A DNA stretch of 64,000 bases, taken from the NCBI RefSeq assembly GCF_006159205.1, contig NZ_CP040812.1, forward strand, positions 248,001 through 312,000, in the 5' to 3' direction. Under the pieces are notes generated by a model. It searched no databases. It had not been told where the DNA came from and saw nothing but the letters and a program-made list of their open reading frames with translations. Each line of letters begins with the position of its first letter. The stretch's first letter is position 1. The translations under genes and the position numbers were made by a program. Positions 27,951-36,580 of the stretch are shown piece by piece. The DNA is from Antarcticibacterium flavum (GTDB taxonomy: Bacteria; Bacteroidota; Bacteroidia; Flavobacteriales; Flavobacteriaceae).

Positions 27951-28649
27951 ATGAGAATAGGATTGAATAAGTTTATGGCATTTTTATTTGTTGCATCTAC
28001 ATTATTATACGGTTGTGATGCAACGCGTAATGCGAGTAATAAACAAAAAGGAGCCGTTATTGGTAGTGCAGGTGGTGCTGTAGTTGGCGGTGTAATTGGT
28101 AATAATACCGGTGATGGTAATACTGCTCTTGGAGCTATTATTGGTGGTGTTGTTGGTGGTGCCGCAGGTGCATATATTGGTAATCGTATGGACAAGCAGG
28201 CACAGGAGATAGAACAGGAAATCCCGGGAGCTGAAGTTGAGCGTGTGGGAGAAGGTATTAATGTGACCTTTGATGAATCCAGTGGAGTTTATTTTGATAC
28301 TGAAAAATTCAATATCAACGCAAGATCACAGGAAACCCTGAACAAACTTGCTGCAATCTTTAAGGAATACCCAGATACCAATATTTTGGTAGAGGGTCAT
28401 ACAGACAGCCAGGGTAGTGAGAGCTATAACCTTACACTATCTAAGAACCGTGCGCAGGCAGTTACTAATTACCTTGTGAACAACGGGGTGCAACAAGGAC
28501 GTTTTACCACCAATTGGTACGGTGAATCGCAACCGAAGTATGATAATAATACTGCTGAAGGTCGCGCCAAGAACCGTAGAGTAGAACTTGCTATTGTTGC
28601 TAATGAAAAATTGCAAAAAGAAGCTGAGCAGGCTGCCCAGCAAAACTAG
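27951..28649 (+). CDS. OmpA-family lipoprotein with glycine zipper (YiaD-like)
   Basis: This 232-residue protein has a lipobox Cys after MRIGLNKFMAFLFVASTLLYG. A glycine-zipper segment (about 35-80, GSAGGAVVGGVIG and GGVVGGAAGAYIG) follows, then a C-terminal OmpA domain (about 105-215) with the peptidoglycan-binding NILVEGHTDSQG and GRAKNRRVEL motifs. It should tie the outer membrane to the cell wall. It forms a two-gene unit with the lipocalin-like lipoprotein gene and is closed by a strong terminator. Confidence 0.9.
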   Translation: MRIGLNKFMAFLFVASTLLYGCDATRNASNKQKGAVIGSAGGAVVGGVIGNNTGDGNTALGAIIGGVVGGAAGAYIGNRMDKQAQEIEQEIPGAEVERVGEGINVTFDESSGVYFDTEKFNINARSQETLNKLAAIFKEYPDTNILVEGHTDSQGSESYNLTLSKNRAQAVTNYLVNNGVQQGRFTTNWYGESQPKYDNNTAEGRAKNRRVELAIVANEKLQKEAEQAAQQN

Positions 28650-28675
28650 ATTTTTTATATATTTAAAAAAGAAGG

Positions 28676-28701
28676 ATCCCGGGTTGTACCCGGGATTTTT
28701 T
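28676..28701 (+). terminator. Strong terminator after the OmpA lipoprotein gene
   Basis: Stem ATCCCGGGT (28676-28684) pairs perfectly with ACCCGGGAT (28688-28696) across a 3-base loop, followed by T residues. Confidence 0.85.
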
Positions 28702-28715
28702 ACTTAATTTCTAAT

Positions 28716-29840
28716 TTGGCACGAAATAACAAGATAGTAGTTATAGGAGGAGGCCTGGCAGGCCTGTCTGCCGCAATACATCTTGCTATTTGTGGCCAAC
28801 AGGTAACCCTCTTTGAAAAAGAAATGTATCCCCACCATAAAGTGTGCGGGGAATATTTGTCAAAAGAAGTACTCCCTTACCTTAAATTCCTTGGAGTGGA
28901 CCTGGGATCGTCCGGGCCGGTAGAGATCGACAAACTTTTTTACAGCACCCCTTCAGGAAAGGAAATACATACCCGTCTTCCACTTGGAGGCATTGGAATA
29001 AGCCGGTATACCCTGGATGAGATTTTATATAAAAAAGCGGTGAGCCTGGGAATTGAAGTGAAACAAGAGGAGGTAAAGGAGATTGAATTTGATGAAGGAA
29101 TACATAAGATTAAAACTTCGCACAGTTATACTGAGGCAGGGATAGTTCTGGGAGCATATGGGAAACGAGATGCTTTGGACAGGAAGTTACATCGTCCCTT
29201 TATCCAAAAAAAGACCGGTTGGCTGGCGATAAAAGCCCATTATCAAATGAATGGGTATCCCCGGGATACAGTTTCCCTTCACAATTTTAAAGGGGGATAT
29301 TGCGGGCTCTCCATGACAGAGACGGGCGCCATTAATGTATGTTACCTGGCTACCTATAGTAGTTTTAAAGATCATAAAGATCCTGAAGTCTTTAAGGAAA
29401 AGGTACTCAGAAAGAACAGGCATCTTGCTCAATTCTTTTCCAAAGCCACCAGTCTATTTGAAAAGGACCTTACAATCGCCCAGATCTCTTTTGACAGGAA
29501 AGCTTTGATTGAGGACCATATTCTTATGCTGGGGGACAGTGCAGCCCTTATTCACCCTTTGTGCGGTAATGGGATGGCTATGGCTATTCATAGCGCCAAA
29601 TTGGCTTCTGAAGCGGTAATGGAATACCTGGTTACCCCCGGCGGAAGCAGAGAGAACCTGGAGCACAGGTATGAAGCAGAATGGAACAGGAGTTTCAAAT
29701 CACGAATTAATACCGGGAGGATGCTACAAAAAGTGCTTTTAAATCCTGCCCTGGCTGAAATTTCACAGAATACAGTTCAGCTATTTCCCGGCCTTTTGCC
29801 ACATATTATTAAACGAACCCATGGAATCCCTGTTGAATGA
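28716..29840 (+). CDS. FAD-dependent oxidoreductase (group A flavoprotein monooxygenase/GGR-like) of the type III PKS cluster
   Basis: This 374-residue flavoprotein has the dinucleotide fold KIVVIGGGLAGLSAA at the N-terminus and the second FAD motif LMLGDSAALIHPLCGNG near residue 270. Family members hydroxylate aromatic rings or reduce polyprenyl chains. Next to a type III PKS and a methyltransferase, the likely role is hydroxylation of an alkylresorcinol to a hydroquinone or quinone, as SrsC does in Streptomyces griseus. That is an inference. The start is a TTG, with no better in-frame start seen. Its end overlaps the methyltransferase by 4 bases. Confidence 0.8.
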   Translation: MARNNKIVVIGGGLAGLSAAIHLAICGQQVTLFEKEMYPHHKVCGEYLSKEVLPYLKFLGVDLGSSGPVEIDKLFYSTPSGKEIHTRLPLGGIGISRYTLDEILYKKAVSLGIEVKQEEVKEIEFDEGIHKIKTSHSYTEAGIVLGAYGKRDALDRKLHRPFIQKKTGWLAIKAHYQMNGYPRDTVSLHNFKGGYCGLSMTETGAINVCYLATYSSFKDHKDPEVFKEKVLRKNRHLAQFFSKATSLFEKDLTIAQISFDRKALIEDHILMLGDSAALIHPLCGNGMAMAIHSAKLASEAVMEYLVTPGGSRENLEHRYEAEWNRSFKSRINTGRMLQKVLLNPALAEISQNTVQLFPGLLPHIIKRTHGIPVE

Positions 29841-30562
29841 AAAAAATAAATACTTCTAAAAGAACGAATGACTCGGAGATCATGGATGATTTTGACCTGC
29901 AGGGACCCGAGCTGGAGGTTACACTGGATGATCTGGACAAAGTAAATAAATGGCTGGGAGGAAATAAGATCACCCTGCAGGGGGTGAAAAAGCTTTTGCT
30001 GGAACACCCCGGCTCAAACCCCATCAGCATTCTGGACATTGGTTGTGGGAATGGCAGCATGTTGAGAGAAATAGCCAACTGGGGCCGCGCTGCCGGTTAT
30101 AATCTTAGTCTTACCGGTGTGGATGCCAATTCGCATGCTATAGAAATAGCCGAAAGGAAATCTGAATTCTTCCCCGAGATCAACTATGAAACTTTAAACA
30201 TTTTTAGTAATGACTTTAGGAGCAGGGAATATGACATTGTTCTTTGTACCTTGACCCTTCATCATTTCAAGGATCCCGAGATAGAGGAAATAATGACAGC
30301 ATTCTACAGGCAGGCAAGGCTGGGGATCGTGATCAATGATCTACACAGGAGTAGGCAGGCCTATATACTTTTTAAGGCCTTTTGTAAGGTGTTTATTAAT
30401 AATAAGATCGCCCGGGATGATGGGCTAACTTCTATTCTAAGAGGATTTAAGAAAAAAGAATTAAAGAAATTTGCCGCCCAAATCCCGGCGGCCAAACAGG
30501 AGATCAAATGGAAATGGGCCTACAGGTACCAATGGATCATCCAAAAGCCACAAGCAAAATGA
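29837..30562 (+). CDS. SAM-dependent methyltransferase of the type III PKS cluster
   Basis: This 241-residue class I methyltransferase has a Rossmann SAM-binding motif ILDIGCGNGSML near residue 66 and the acidic strand end LTGVDAN. The middle post-motif LCTLTLHHF suggests small-molecule O- or C-methylation. It is translationally coupled on both sides by ATGA overlaps, with the flavoprotein upstream and the PKS downstream, which ties it to the same product. Substrate unknown; a phenolic lipid is plausible. Confidence 0.85.
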   Translation: MKKINTSKRTNDSEIMDDFDLQGPELEVTLDDLDKVNKWLGGNKITLQGVKKLLLEHPGSNPISILDIGCGNGSMLREIANWGRAAGYNLSLTGVDANSHAIEIAERKSEFFPEINYETLNIFSNDFRSREYDIVLCTLTLHHFKDPEIEEIMTAFYRQARLGIVINDLHRSRQAYILFKAFCKVFINNKIARDDGLTSILRGFKKKELKKFAAQIPAAKQEIKWKWAYRYQWIIQKPQAK

Positions 30563-31611
30563 GTGTAAGAATAAGTCACGTAGAAAAAGAATTACCCCGC
30601 TACTCCAGGGAAACTAAGGATATCCTGCCTCTTGTAGACCAATGGCTGGAAGGGCAGGAGGAGCGCTTTCGCAGGAAGGTTCTGAAGATCTTTGAAGGTG
30701 CCGGGGTAGATAAACGTTATTCAATAATGGCTCCTGAAGAGGTTTTCACCGCTACCTCTTTTGAGGATAAGAATAATATATATGTACGTGAGGTGAAGGA
30801 GCTTGGTAAGAATGTGTTGCAGAAGAGTTTACGAAATGCCGGCTGGGATAAGGATTCCCTTGACTATATTATCACTGTAAGCTGCACCGGGATAATGATC
30901 CCTTCCCTGGATGCTTACCTCATTAACGAATTATCTTTAAAACAGGATATAATTCGCCTGCCGGTGACAGAAATGGGTTGTGCCGCGGGTATTTCAGGAA
31001 TGATCTATGCCAGTAACTTTTTAAAAGCCAATCCCGGGAAGCGTGCAGCAGTAATAGCAGTAGAAAGTCCAACCGCAACTTTCCAGCTCAATGATTACAG
31101 CATGGCCAATATGGTAAGCGCTGCCATTTTTGGCGATGGTGCTGCCTGCGTCCTCCTGACTTCAAGAGAGGAGGATGAGGGACCACAAATAGTAGCAGAG
31201 GAGATGTATCACTTTTTTGATGCCACACATATGATGGGCTTTAGCCTCACCAATAACGGTCTTCAAATGATACTTGACGAAAGTGTTCCGGCTACCATCT
31301 CACAGCATTTCCCCAATATCATTCATCCATTCCTGGAGAAAAACGGCACCTCTATAGAAGAAGTGGATCACCTGATTTTCCATCCCGGTGGAAAAAAAAT
31401 TGTTCAAACAGTTTCTGATCTTTTTGGTACCTTAGGGAAGAATATTGATGATACCCGGGAAGTTTTAAGGTTATATGGCAATATGAGCAGTGTAACCGTA
31501 CTTTATGTACTGCAGCGTTTTCTAAGCCAGGATATCCCGCAAGGGGAGCAGGGGCTTATGTTAAGCTTTGGACCGGGATTTTCAGCTCAAAGAATTTTAA
31601 TAAAATGGTAG
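30559..31611 (+). CDS. Type III polyketide synthase (chalcone/alkylresorcinol synthase superfamily)
   Basis: This 350-residue protein has the Cys-His-Asn triad of type III PKS: Cys141 in TEMGCAAG, His275 in LIFHPGG and Asn308 in LYGNMSS. The C-terminal loop SFGPGFSAQ is also present. It condenses malonyl units onto an acyl starter and cyclises the chain. The ATG at 30559 overlaps the TGA of the methyltransferase and is preferred over the open frame upstream. The next gene overlaps its end by 7 bases. Product class (resorcinol, pyrone or phloroglucinol) cannot be set from sequence. The FAS-like neighbours suggest a long acyl starter. Confidence 0.92.
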   Translation: MSVRISHVEKELPRYSRETKDILPLVDQWLEGQEERFRRKVLKIFEGAGVDKRYSIMAPEEVFTATSFEDKNNIYVREVKELGKNVLQKSLRNAGWDKDSLDYIITVSCTGIMIPSLDAYLINELSLKQDIIRLPVTEMGCAAGISGMIYASNFLKANPGKRAAVIAVESPTATFQLNDYSMANMVSAAIFGDGAACVLLTSREEDEGPQIVAEEMYHFFDATHMMGFSLTNNGLQMILDESVPATISQHFPNIIHPFLEKNGTSIEEVDHLIFHPGGKKIVQTVSDLFGTLGKNIDDTREVLRLYGNMSSVTVLYVLQRFLSQDIPQGEQGLMLSFGPGFSAQRILIKW

Positions 31612-32402
31612 CAGAATTTAAAGATCAAAATTACTGGGCCCTTATCCTTGGTGGGAGCAGCGGGCTTGGCCTTGCCACAGCTAGAAAACTGGCACAACAC
31701 GGGATGAATATAATCATTATACATCGCGACAGGAAAGCCGAGATCCCCGAGATCGAAGAGGCCTTTGAAGAAATAAGAAATGCCGATGTGCGCCTTGAAA
31801 GTTTTAATATTGATGCTATCCAAAAAGAAAAAAGGGCAGGGCTTATTGCCGAGATCACCGGTATACTTGAGAAAAGCAATGGCAAAATAAGAACCCTTGT
31901 GCACAGTATAGCCAAAGGGAACTTAAAGCCAATGACCGGGGAAGGCCCTATTCTTGAAAATATAGATTTTCAGCTCACCCTGGATGCCATGGCCCTTAGT
32001 TTATACGACTGGACACAAGCCGTTTTCCAGGCCAAATTGTTTGCAAAGGACTCCCGGGTGATCTCGTTTACGAGTGAAGGAAATCAGAAGGCCTGGGCAA
32101 ACTATGCTGCAGTATCTGTGGCCAAAGTCGCTATGGAATCCATTACTCGCAGCATGGCACTGGAATTTGCATCCCATGGAATTCGTTGTAATTGCATACA
32201 GGCAGGAGTAACCGTTACGCGGTCATTCCAGCTTATCCCGGGCAGTGAGACCCTAAAGGAACATGCCCTAAAACGCAATCCCTATCGCAGGCTCACCGTT
32301 CCTAATGACGTGGCAAATGTTGTTTACCTGCTTTCCAAAGATGAAGCCTGCTGGATCACCGGGGCGATCATTCCTGTGAATGGCGGGGAGCACTTAAAGT
32401 AA
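31605..32402 (+). CDS. FabI/FabL-like enoyl-ACP reductase (SDR fold)
   Basis: This 265-residue SDR protein has the NAD(P) motif GGSSGLG near residue 17. The catalytic Tyr and Lys sit in YAAVSVAK, spaced Y-x6-K as in enoyl-ACP reductases FabI and FabL, and not Y-x3-K as in ordinary SDR ketoreductases. It therefore probably reduces the enoyl step of chain building. It overlaps the PKS gene by 7 bases. No ketoreductase gene is present in the cluster, so FabG from primary metabolism may serve. A general SDR dehydrogenase is the alternative. Confidence 0.78.
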   Translation: MVAEFKDQNYWALILGGSSGLGLATARKLAQHGMNIIIIHRDRKAEIPEIEEAFEEIRNADVRLESFNIDAIQKEKRAGLIAEITGILEKSNGKIRTLVHSIAKGNLKPMTGEGPILENIDFQLTLDAMALSLYDWTQAVFQAKLFAKDSRVISFTSEGNQKAWANYAAVSVAKVAMESITRSMALEFASHGIRCNCIQAGVTVTRSFQLIPGSETLKEHALKRNPYRRLTVPNDVANVVYLLSKDEACWITGAIIPVNGGEHLK

Positions 32403-32516
32403 TATCTGGCTTAAAAAAGACCTGCAGCTTTAGAGTTCTCCCGCTAACAGTGAATTAGTCTTTGAAAACTTCATTGGCATTTTACTGCCAATTTAATCAA
32501 TTTAAAATATTAGATC

Positions 32517-32957
32517 TTGGCTTATAAAAATATCATTACCCGTCTCCCATATTCCCCGCCTTTTTTATTTGTAGATGATCTTAGCTATGTAGATGAGAAT
32601 GGAGCCACGGGCACTTATACCTTTCCGCCGGAGTCTTTTTTCTACCGGGGACATTTTACAGATAATCCGGTAACTCCCGGTGTGATATTAACTGAATGTA
32701 TGGCACAAATAGGAGTGGTATGCCTGGGCATTCATCTACTGGACAATGAACCTTCTTTGAGGGAGCGCAAGGAAACCAAAATTGCACTTAGTTCTACCAC
32801 GGTCGATTTCTACCTTCCCGTCCTGCCAGGAGAGGAGGTAAAGGTGGTATCAGAAAAACTTTATTTCAGATTTAATAAACTCAAGTGCAAAATAGAAATG
32901 CTAAATACGGAAGGAAAACTGGTGTGCAGGGGTGAAATTGCGGGAATGATTGGATAA
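32517..32957 (+). CDS. FabZ-like hot-dog 3-hydroxyacyl-ACP dehydratase
   Basis: This 146-residue hot-dog protein carries the dehydratase motif RGHFTDNPVTPGVILTE with catalytic His and Glu, close to FabZ RGHFPG...PGV.IVE. It should remove water from 3-hydroxyacyl-ACP. The start appears to be TTG at 32517, followed by AYKNIITRLPYSPPFLFVDD, the usual family N-terminus. It lies 114 bases after the enoyl reductase and just before a repeat array. Confidence 0.85.
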   Translation: MAYKNIITRLPYSPPFLFVDDLSYVDENGATGTYTFPPESFFYRGHFTDNPVTPGVILTECMAQIGVVCLGIHLLDNEPSLRERKETKIALSSTTVDFYLPVLPGEEVKVVSEKLYFRFNKLKCKIEMLNTEGKLVCRGEIAGMIG

Positions 32958-32969
32958 TTCTGAAAAGAG

Positions 32970-33555
32970 CCAAGAAACAAGAGCCAAGAAACAAGAGGCA
33001 AGAAACAAAAATCAAGACCAGAGAAAAAAGAGAAGAGAGAAGAGACAACCAGGGAAATGAAAACGGTAAACGGAAAACGGTAAACAGAAAACGGTAAACA
33101 GAAAACGGTAAACAAAAACAGAAAACATTAGTGCCTTCGTGGCTGTTTGAAAAGAATCAAGAAGCAAGAAACAAGAGCCAAGACCAGAGAGAAGAGAGAA
33201 GAGAAAAAAGACCGGACCAGGAACTGAAAACGGCAAACGGTAAACAGAAAACAGAAAACATTAGTGCCTTCGTGGCATTTTGAAAAGAAACAAGAGTCAA
33301 GAAACAAGAAGCAAGAAACAAGAATCAAGACCAGAGAAAAAAGAGAAGAGAAAAAAGACCGGACCAGGGGAACAGAAAACGGTAAACAGAAAACGGTAAA
33401 CAGAAAACATTAGTGCATTCGTGGCTGTTTGAAAAGAATCAAGAAGCAAGAACCAAGAAACAAGACAAAAGAGTAAAAAGAAGAGAGAAGAAAAAAAAGC
33501 CGGACTAGGGAACAGAAAACGGTAAACGGAAAACGGTAAACAGAAAACACTAAAA
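32970..33555. repeat. Array of about four diverged ~145 bp purine-rich repeats
   Basis: The segment between the dehydratase and ketosynthase genes is built of repeating blocks in fixed order: AAGAAACAAGAGCCAAG-like text, CAAGACCAGAGAAAAAAGAG, an AAACGGTAAACAGAAAACGG run, then ACATTAGTGCCTTCGTGGC (copies near 33125, 33260 and 33407). T is rare on the plus strand, so the minus strand shows long spurious open frames. No gene, promoter or terminator is convincing. Related text occurs near 40565 and, in the other orientation, near 40920. Confidence 0.85.
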
Positions 33556-33583
33556 AACAAACCCCAAACACCAAATAAAAAAG

Positions 33584-34855
33584 ATGAACCGGGTAGTAAT
33601 AACAGGTATGGGAGTGGCGGCGCCAAATGCCGTGGGATTGGAGGCTTTTGAGAAGGCAATAAGAGAAGGTGAGAGCGGGATCAGGTTTTTTAAGGAACTG
33701 GAAGAACTCAATTTCAGTTGCCAGATAGGAGGGAAGCCTGAAGTTCCCGCTGAAATGTTGGAGAAATATTTCACTCCATTACAACTTCGTGGCCTTAACA
33801 GCAGCGGGATCATATATGGAGTTATTGCCGGGATGGACGCATGGAAAGATGCCGCCCTGGAACCCTCACCTGAAGGAGAAGTTTTATATGACAGCGGGAT
33901 CATCTTTGGAACCGGGATCCTGGGTGTTGATAAATTTCGGGAAGCCATACATTTGATTGACGCTGGAAAAACCCGAAGGTTGGGAAGCACCAGTGTGATC
34001 CAAACCATGGCCAGCGGGATAAGTGCATATCTTGGGGGAATTCTTGGTTGTGGCAACCAGGTAACTACAAACTCCTCAGCTTGTACCACGGGTACTGAAG
34101 CTGTACTCATGGCCTATGAAAGAATAAAAGCAGGAAAAGCAAAACGGATGCTTGCAGGAAGCTGCGGCGACCACGGGCCTTATGTGTGGGGTGGTTTTGA
34201 CGCGATGAGGATCCTGCCGGGAAAATACAACCTGGATCCCCAAATCGCCTCGAGGCCTATGAGTGCCTCTGCCACAGGCTTTGTGCCAGGAAGTGGTGCC
34301 GGTGCTTTGGTGCTGGAAGATTACGACCTTGCCATTGAGCGCGGGGCAAAAATATATGCCGAGGTGCTGGGGGGAGAAATGAATAGCGGCGGACAGCGGG
34401 CCGGAGGCAGTATGACCGCTGCGAATAGTGAGGCGGTGCAACGTTGTATTACAGCTGCTCTTCAAAACTCGGGTATCGCTGCACGGGATGTGGACCTCAT
34501 TAACGGTCACCTCACTGCCACTACGCGGGATAGTGTGGAGATCAAGAACTGGGTTGAGGCACTGGAAAGGGAAGGGGATGATTTTCCCTATATCAATTCG
34601 CTTAAGGGAATGACAGGACATTGCCTTAGTGCCTCGGGCAGCATTGAATGTGTGGCTTCAGTACTGCAGCTAAAGAATAATTTCATCTTTGGCAATATTA
34701 ATTGTGAGGATCTGCACCCCGATATCCAGAGCTTGATCTCTGATAAAAAGGTCCCGCGCAGCACAATCCAATCAAATGGGGAAATGGAGATCCTGGCCAA
34801 AGCCAGTTTTGGTTTTGGAGATGTTAATGCGGTAGTTGTTTTTAAAAGAATTTGA
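33584..34855 (+). CDS. Beta-ketoacyl-ACP synthase (KAS II-like)
   Basis: This 423-residue ketosynthase keeps the catalytic Cys167 (TTNSSACTTGTEA), His309 (NGHLTATTRD) and Lys341/His346 (KGMTGHCLSASG). A Cys-His-His set means it is an active condensing enzyme and not a chain-length factor. No second KS-like gene sits beside it. It probably elongates the acyl chain on the carrier protein encoded 46 bases downstream. NGHLTAT departs from the common NAHGTST loop. Confidence 0.88.
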   Translation: MNRVVITGMGVAAPNAVGLEAFEKAIREGESGIRFFKELEELNFSCQIGGKPEVPAEMLEKYFTPLQLRGLNSSGIIYGVIAGMDAWKDAALEPSPEGEVLYDSGIIFGTGILGVDKFREAIHLIDAGKTRRLGSTSVIQTMASGISAYLGGILGCGNQVTTNSSACTTGTEAVLMAYERIKAGKAKRMLAGSCGDHGPYVWGGFDAMRILPGKYNLDPQIASRPMSASATGFVPGSGAGALVLEDYDLAIERGAKIYAEVLGGEMNSGGQRAGGSMTAANSEAVQRCITAALQNSGIAARDVDLINGHLTATTRDSVEIKNWVEALEREGDDFPYINSLKGMTGHCLSASGSIECVASVLQLKNNFIFGNINCEDLHPDIQSLISDKKVPRSTIQSNGEMEILAKASFGFGDVNAVVVFKRI

Positions 34856-34901
34856 TAAATTACCTGCAGCTAACCAATTCTAATAATAAAATATCGATAG
34901 A

Positions 34902-35156
34902 ATGAGCAATAATGATATCCTGGAAAAATTAAAGATTATTGTAACCCCATATGCACAGGAGAAAAGTGCCCTGGAAAATTTTGGGGAGGAAACAGATTTT
35001 ATAAATGACTTGCAGGTAAACTCGGCCAACCTGGTTGATGTTGTGCTGGATGTGGAAGATGAGTTCAATATTGAGATCGACAATGATTCTATGGATGGGA
35101 TGCTCACAGCCGGTGATGCCAGGGAGATCATCCAACGCAAACTCGCGGGAGAATGA
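34902..35156 (+). CDS. Acyl carrier protein of the PKS/FAS cluster
   Basis: This 84-residue acidic protein has the four-helix ACP pattern. The phosphopantetheine serine is Ser41 in LQVNSANLVDVV, where most ACPs have DSLD. The replacement NSAN around the serine is atypical and may mark a dedicated partner. It overlaps the phosphopantetheinyl transferase by 4 bases, so carrier and activating enzyme are translationally coupled. Confidence 0.88.
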   Translation: MSNNDILEKLKIIVTPYAQEKSALENFGEETDFINDLQVNSANLVDVVLDVEDEFNIEIDNDSMDGMLTAGDAREIIQRKLAGE

Positions 35157-35731
35157 TTGGCAATGATATTGTAGACCTGCAGGCAGCAGCGGCACAAAGT
35201 AACTGGCGACGCCCGGGATACCTGCAAAAGATCTTTGACCGGGAGGAACAAACCCAAATTTACCAAAGTGCAAATCCAGACCTTTTAGTATGGACAATTT
35301 GGTCCATGAAGGAAGCAGCATATAAGGCACGGCAAAGGGAATGTGGTCTAACGAGAAATTTCTATCCAGGCCGGTTTAAATGTAAAATTCTAAAACAGGA
35401 AACTTCTTCAGCTTCGGGGAAGGTCACAATTGAGGAGAGAGAATATTTTACCAAAACGCTATATAAGAACTGCTGTATACATACCACTGCATCAACATCA
35501 GCAGGGACAGGGATCTTCAGCGAAATTTATCCTTCTTCAGCAAATATTAAAGAGATACTTCTGGAGAGAATTTCAAGCTGGAAGGACCTTCCGCAGTCAT
35601 TATTCAGCATTGAAAAAGATGAAAATTTCATACCCGTAATTTTTTTTAACAAGGAGGTGCAGGGATGGGCTTTCAGCATTTCTCACCATGGAAAGTTTTC
35701 TGCTTTTTCCCTGCCGTTAATGAAAGATTAA
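35153..35731 (+). CDS. 4'-phosphopantetheinyl transferase
   Basis: This 192-residue protein has the two magnesium-binding motifs of the family: GNDIVDL at residues 3-9 and WSMKEAAYK at 50-58. It transfers phosphopantetheine from CoA to a carrier-protein serine, most simply the ACP encoded just upstream. It is longer than AcpS (about 120) and shorter than Sfp (about 230). It ends the cluster. Confidence 0.88.
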   Translation: MIGNDIVDLQAAAAQSNWRRPGYLQKIFDREEQTQIYQSANPDLLVWTIWSMKEAAYKARQRECGLTRNFYPGRFKCKILKQETSSASGKVTIEEREYFTKTLYKNCCIHTTASTSAGTGIFSEIYPSSANIKEILLERISSWKDLPQSLFSIEKDENFIPVIFFNKEVQGWAFSISHHGKFSAFSLPLMKD

Positions 35732-35816
35732 AAACTCGTTAAACAGTATTAAAGACCCTTGAATAAATTGCCTGCCGTTGTAAATTGATTCACTAATCCA
35801 AAAACTTTTTAATTTT

Positions 35817-36539
35817 ATGAAGACGGTAGATAAAATGGAGATACTGCACAGCCAGAGTGCAGAATTTATTAAGCAGGGCGAAACCGGAAAATTTCTTAAA
35901 CTTATTCCGGATACCTTTATTATCAAAGGAGGAGAAAGAGAAAACGGCGTACATCAGGGGTATGCGGTAAGACATATAAATCGCAAGGATATTATCCTTA
36001 TTGATGTGGTGGAAAATTCTACCAAAGAAGCAGTGAAAAAGCTTGTCAAGGATGGTTATACCATCAAAGGTATCCTTATTTCCAACCATCTTGTTTACAA
36101 GACTGCCTATGCAGATGTAAAGACAATGAGTGAAGATGCAGGTGGAGCACCCGTTTTTATGCACCCAAGGATATCTCCCAAAGATGGGGATACTTTAAAG
36201 GATATTACCGGAAGACACGACATAATCAAACATTTTGGCCTTACAATTACAGACCTTCCCGGGAATGGTGGAGGATCTGTACTGATATATTCTGATATCA
36301 ACGACGGAATGTTATTTACCGGTGCCGATGCAGATGGATCTCCTTTTGACAGTGATCTAAATACCTTTACAAGAGGAAAACTGGATAGTAAGAATGACGA
36401 ATATGGGCTGGCAGAAAGCTGGGGAGCTTATGTGATGCCTTTCACTTATTTATTTCCTTTAAAAGGAAAACCGGCTTTTAATATTGATGAGGGACAACGA
36501 ACAGATATCCTGGCTAAACTTAGCCGCATACAGGAATAA
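35817..36539 (+). CDS. Degenerate metallo-beta-lactamase-fold protein
   Basis: This 240-residue protein has the strand order of MBL-fold hydrolases (IILIDVVEN, IKGILISNHL, GMLFTGADADG). The HxHxDH zinc motif is replaced by SNHLVYKT, so metal hydrolysis is doubtful. No signal peptide. A second in-frame ATG lies at 35835. It has its own transcription unit after the PKS cluster. Function is unknown; the family assignment is moderate. Confidence 0.6.
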   Translation: MKTVDKMEILHSQSAEFIKQGETGKFLKLIPDTFIIKGGERENGVHQGYAVRHINRKDIILIDVVENSTKEAVKKLVKDGYTIKGILISNHLVYKTAYADVKTMSEDAGGAPVFMHPRISPKDGDTLKDITGRHDIIKHFGLTITDLPGNGGGSVLIYSDINDGMLFTGADADGSPFDSDLNTFTRGKLDSKNDEYGLAESWGAYVMPFTYLFPLKGKPAFNIDEGQRTDILAKLSRIQE

Positions 36540-36580
36540 TTCAATACCAACAATCCACAATAGAACATTAGCTAACTTAT

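Noticed and set aside
32861..33659. Several overlapping minus-strand open frames with Phe/Ser/Leu-rich sequence across the repeat array
   Set aside because: They arise from T/C-rich complement of the purine-rich repeats, share the same repeated peptides and have no family similarity or initiation context.
28716..35731. Flexirubin or aryl polyene cluster
   Set aside because: No ammonia lyase, DarA/DarB-type enzymes, glycolipid transport or multiple KS/CLF pairs were seen, and the type III PKS is not part of those clusters.
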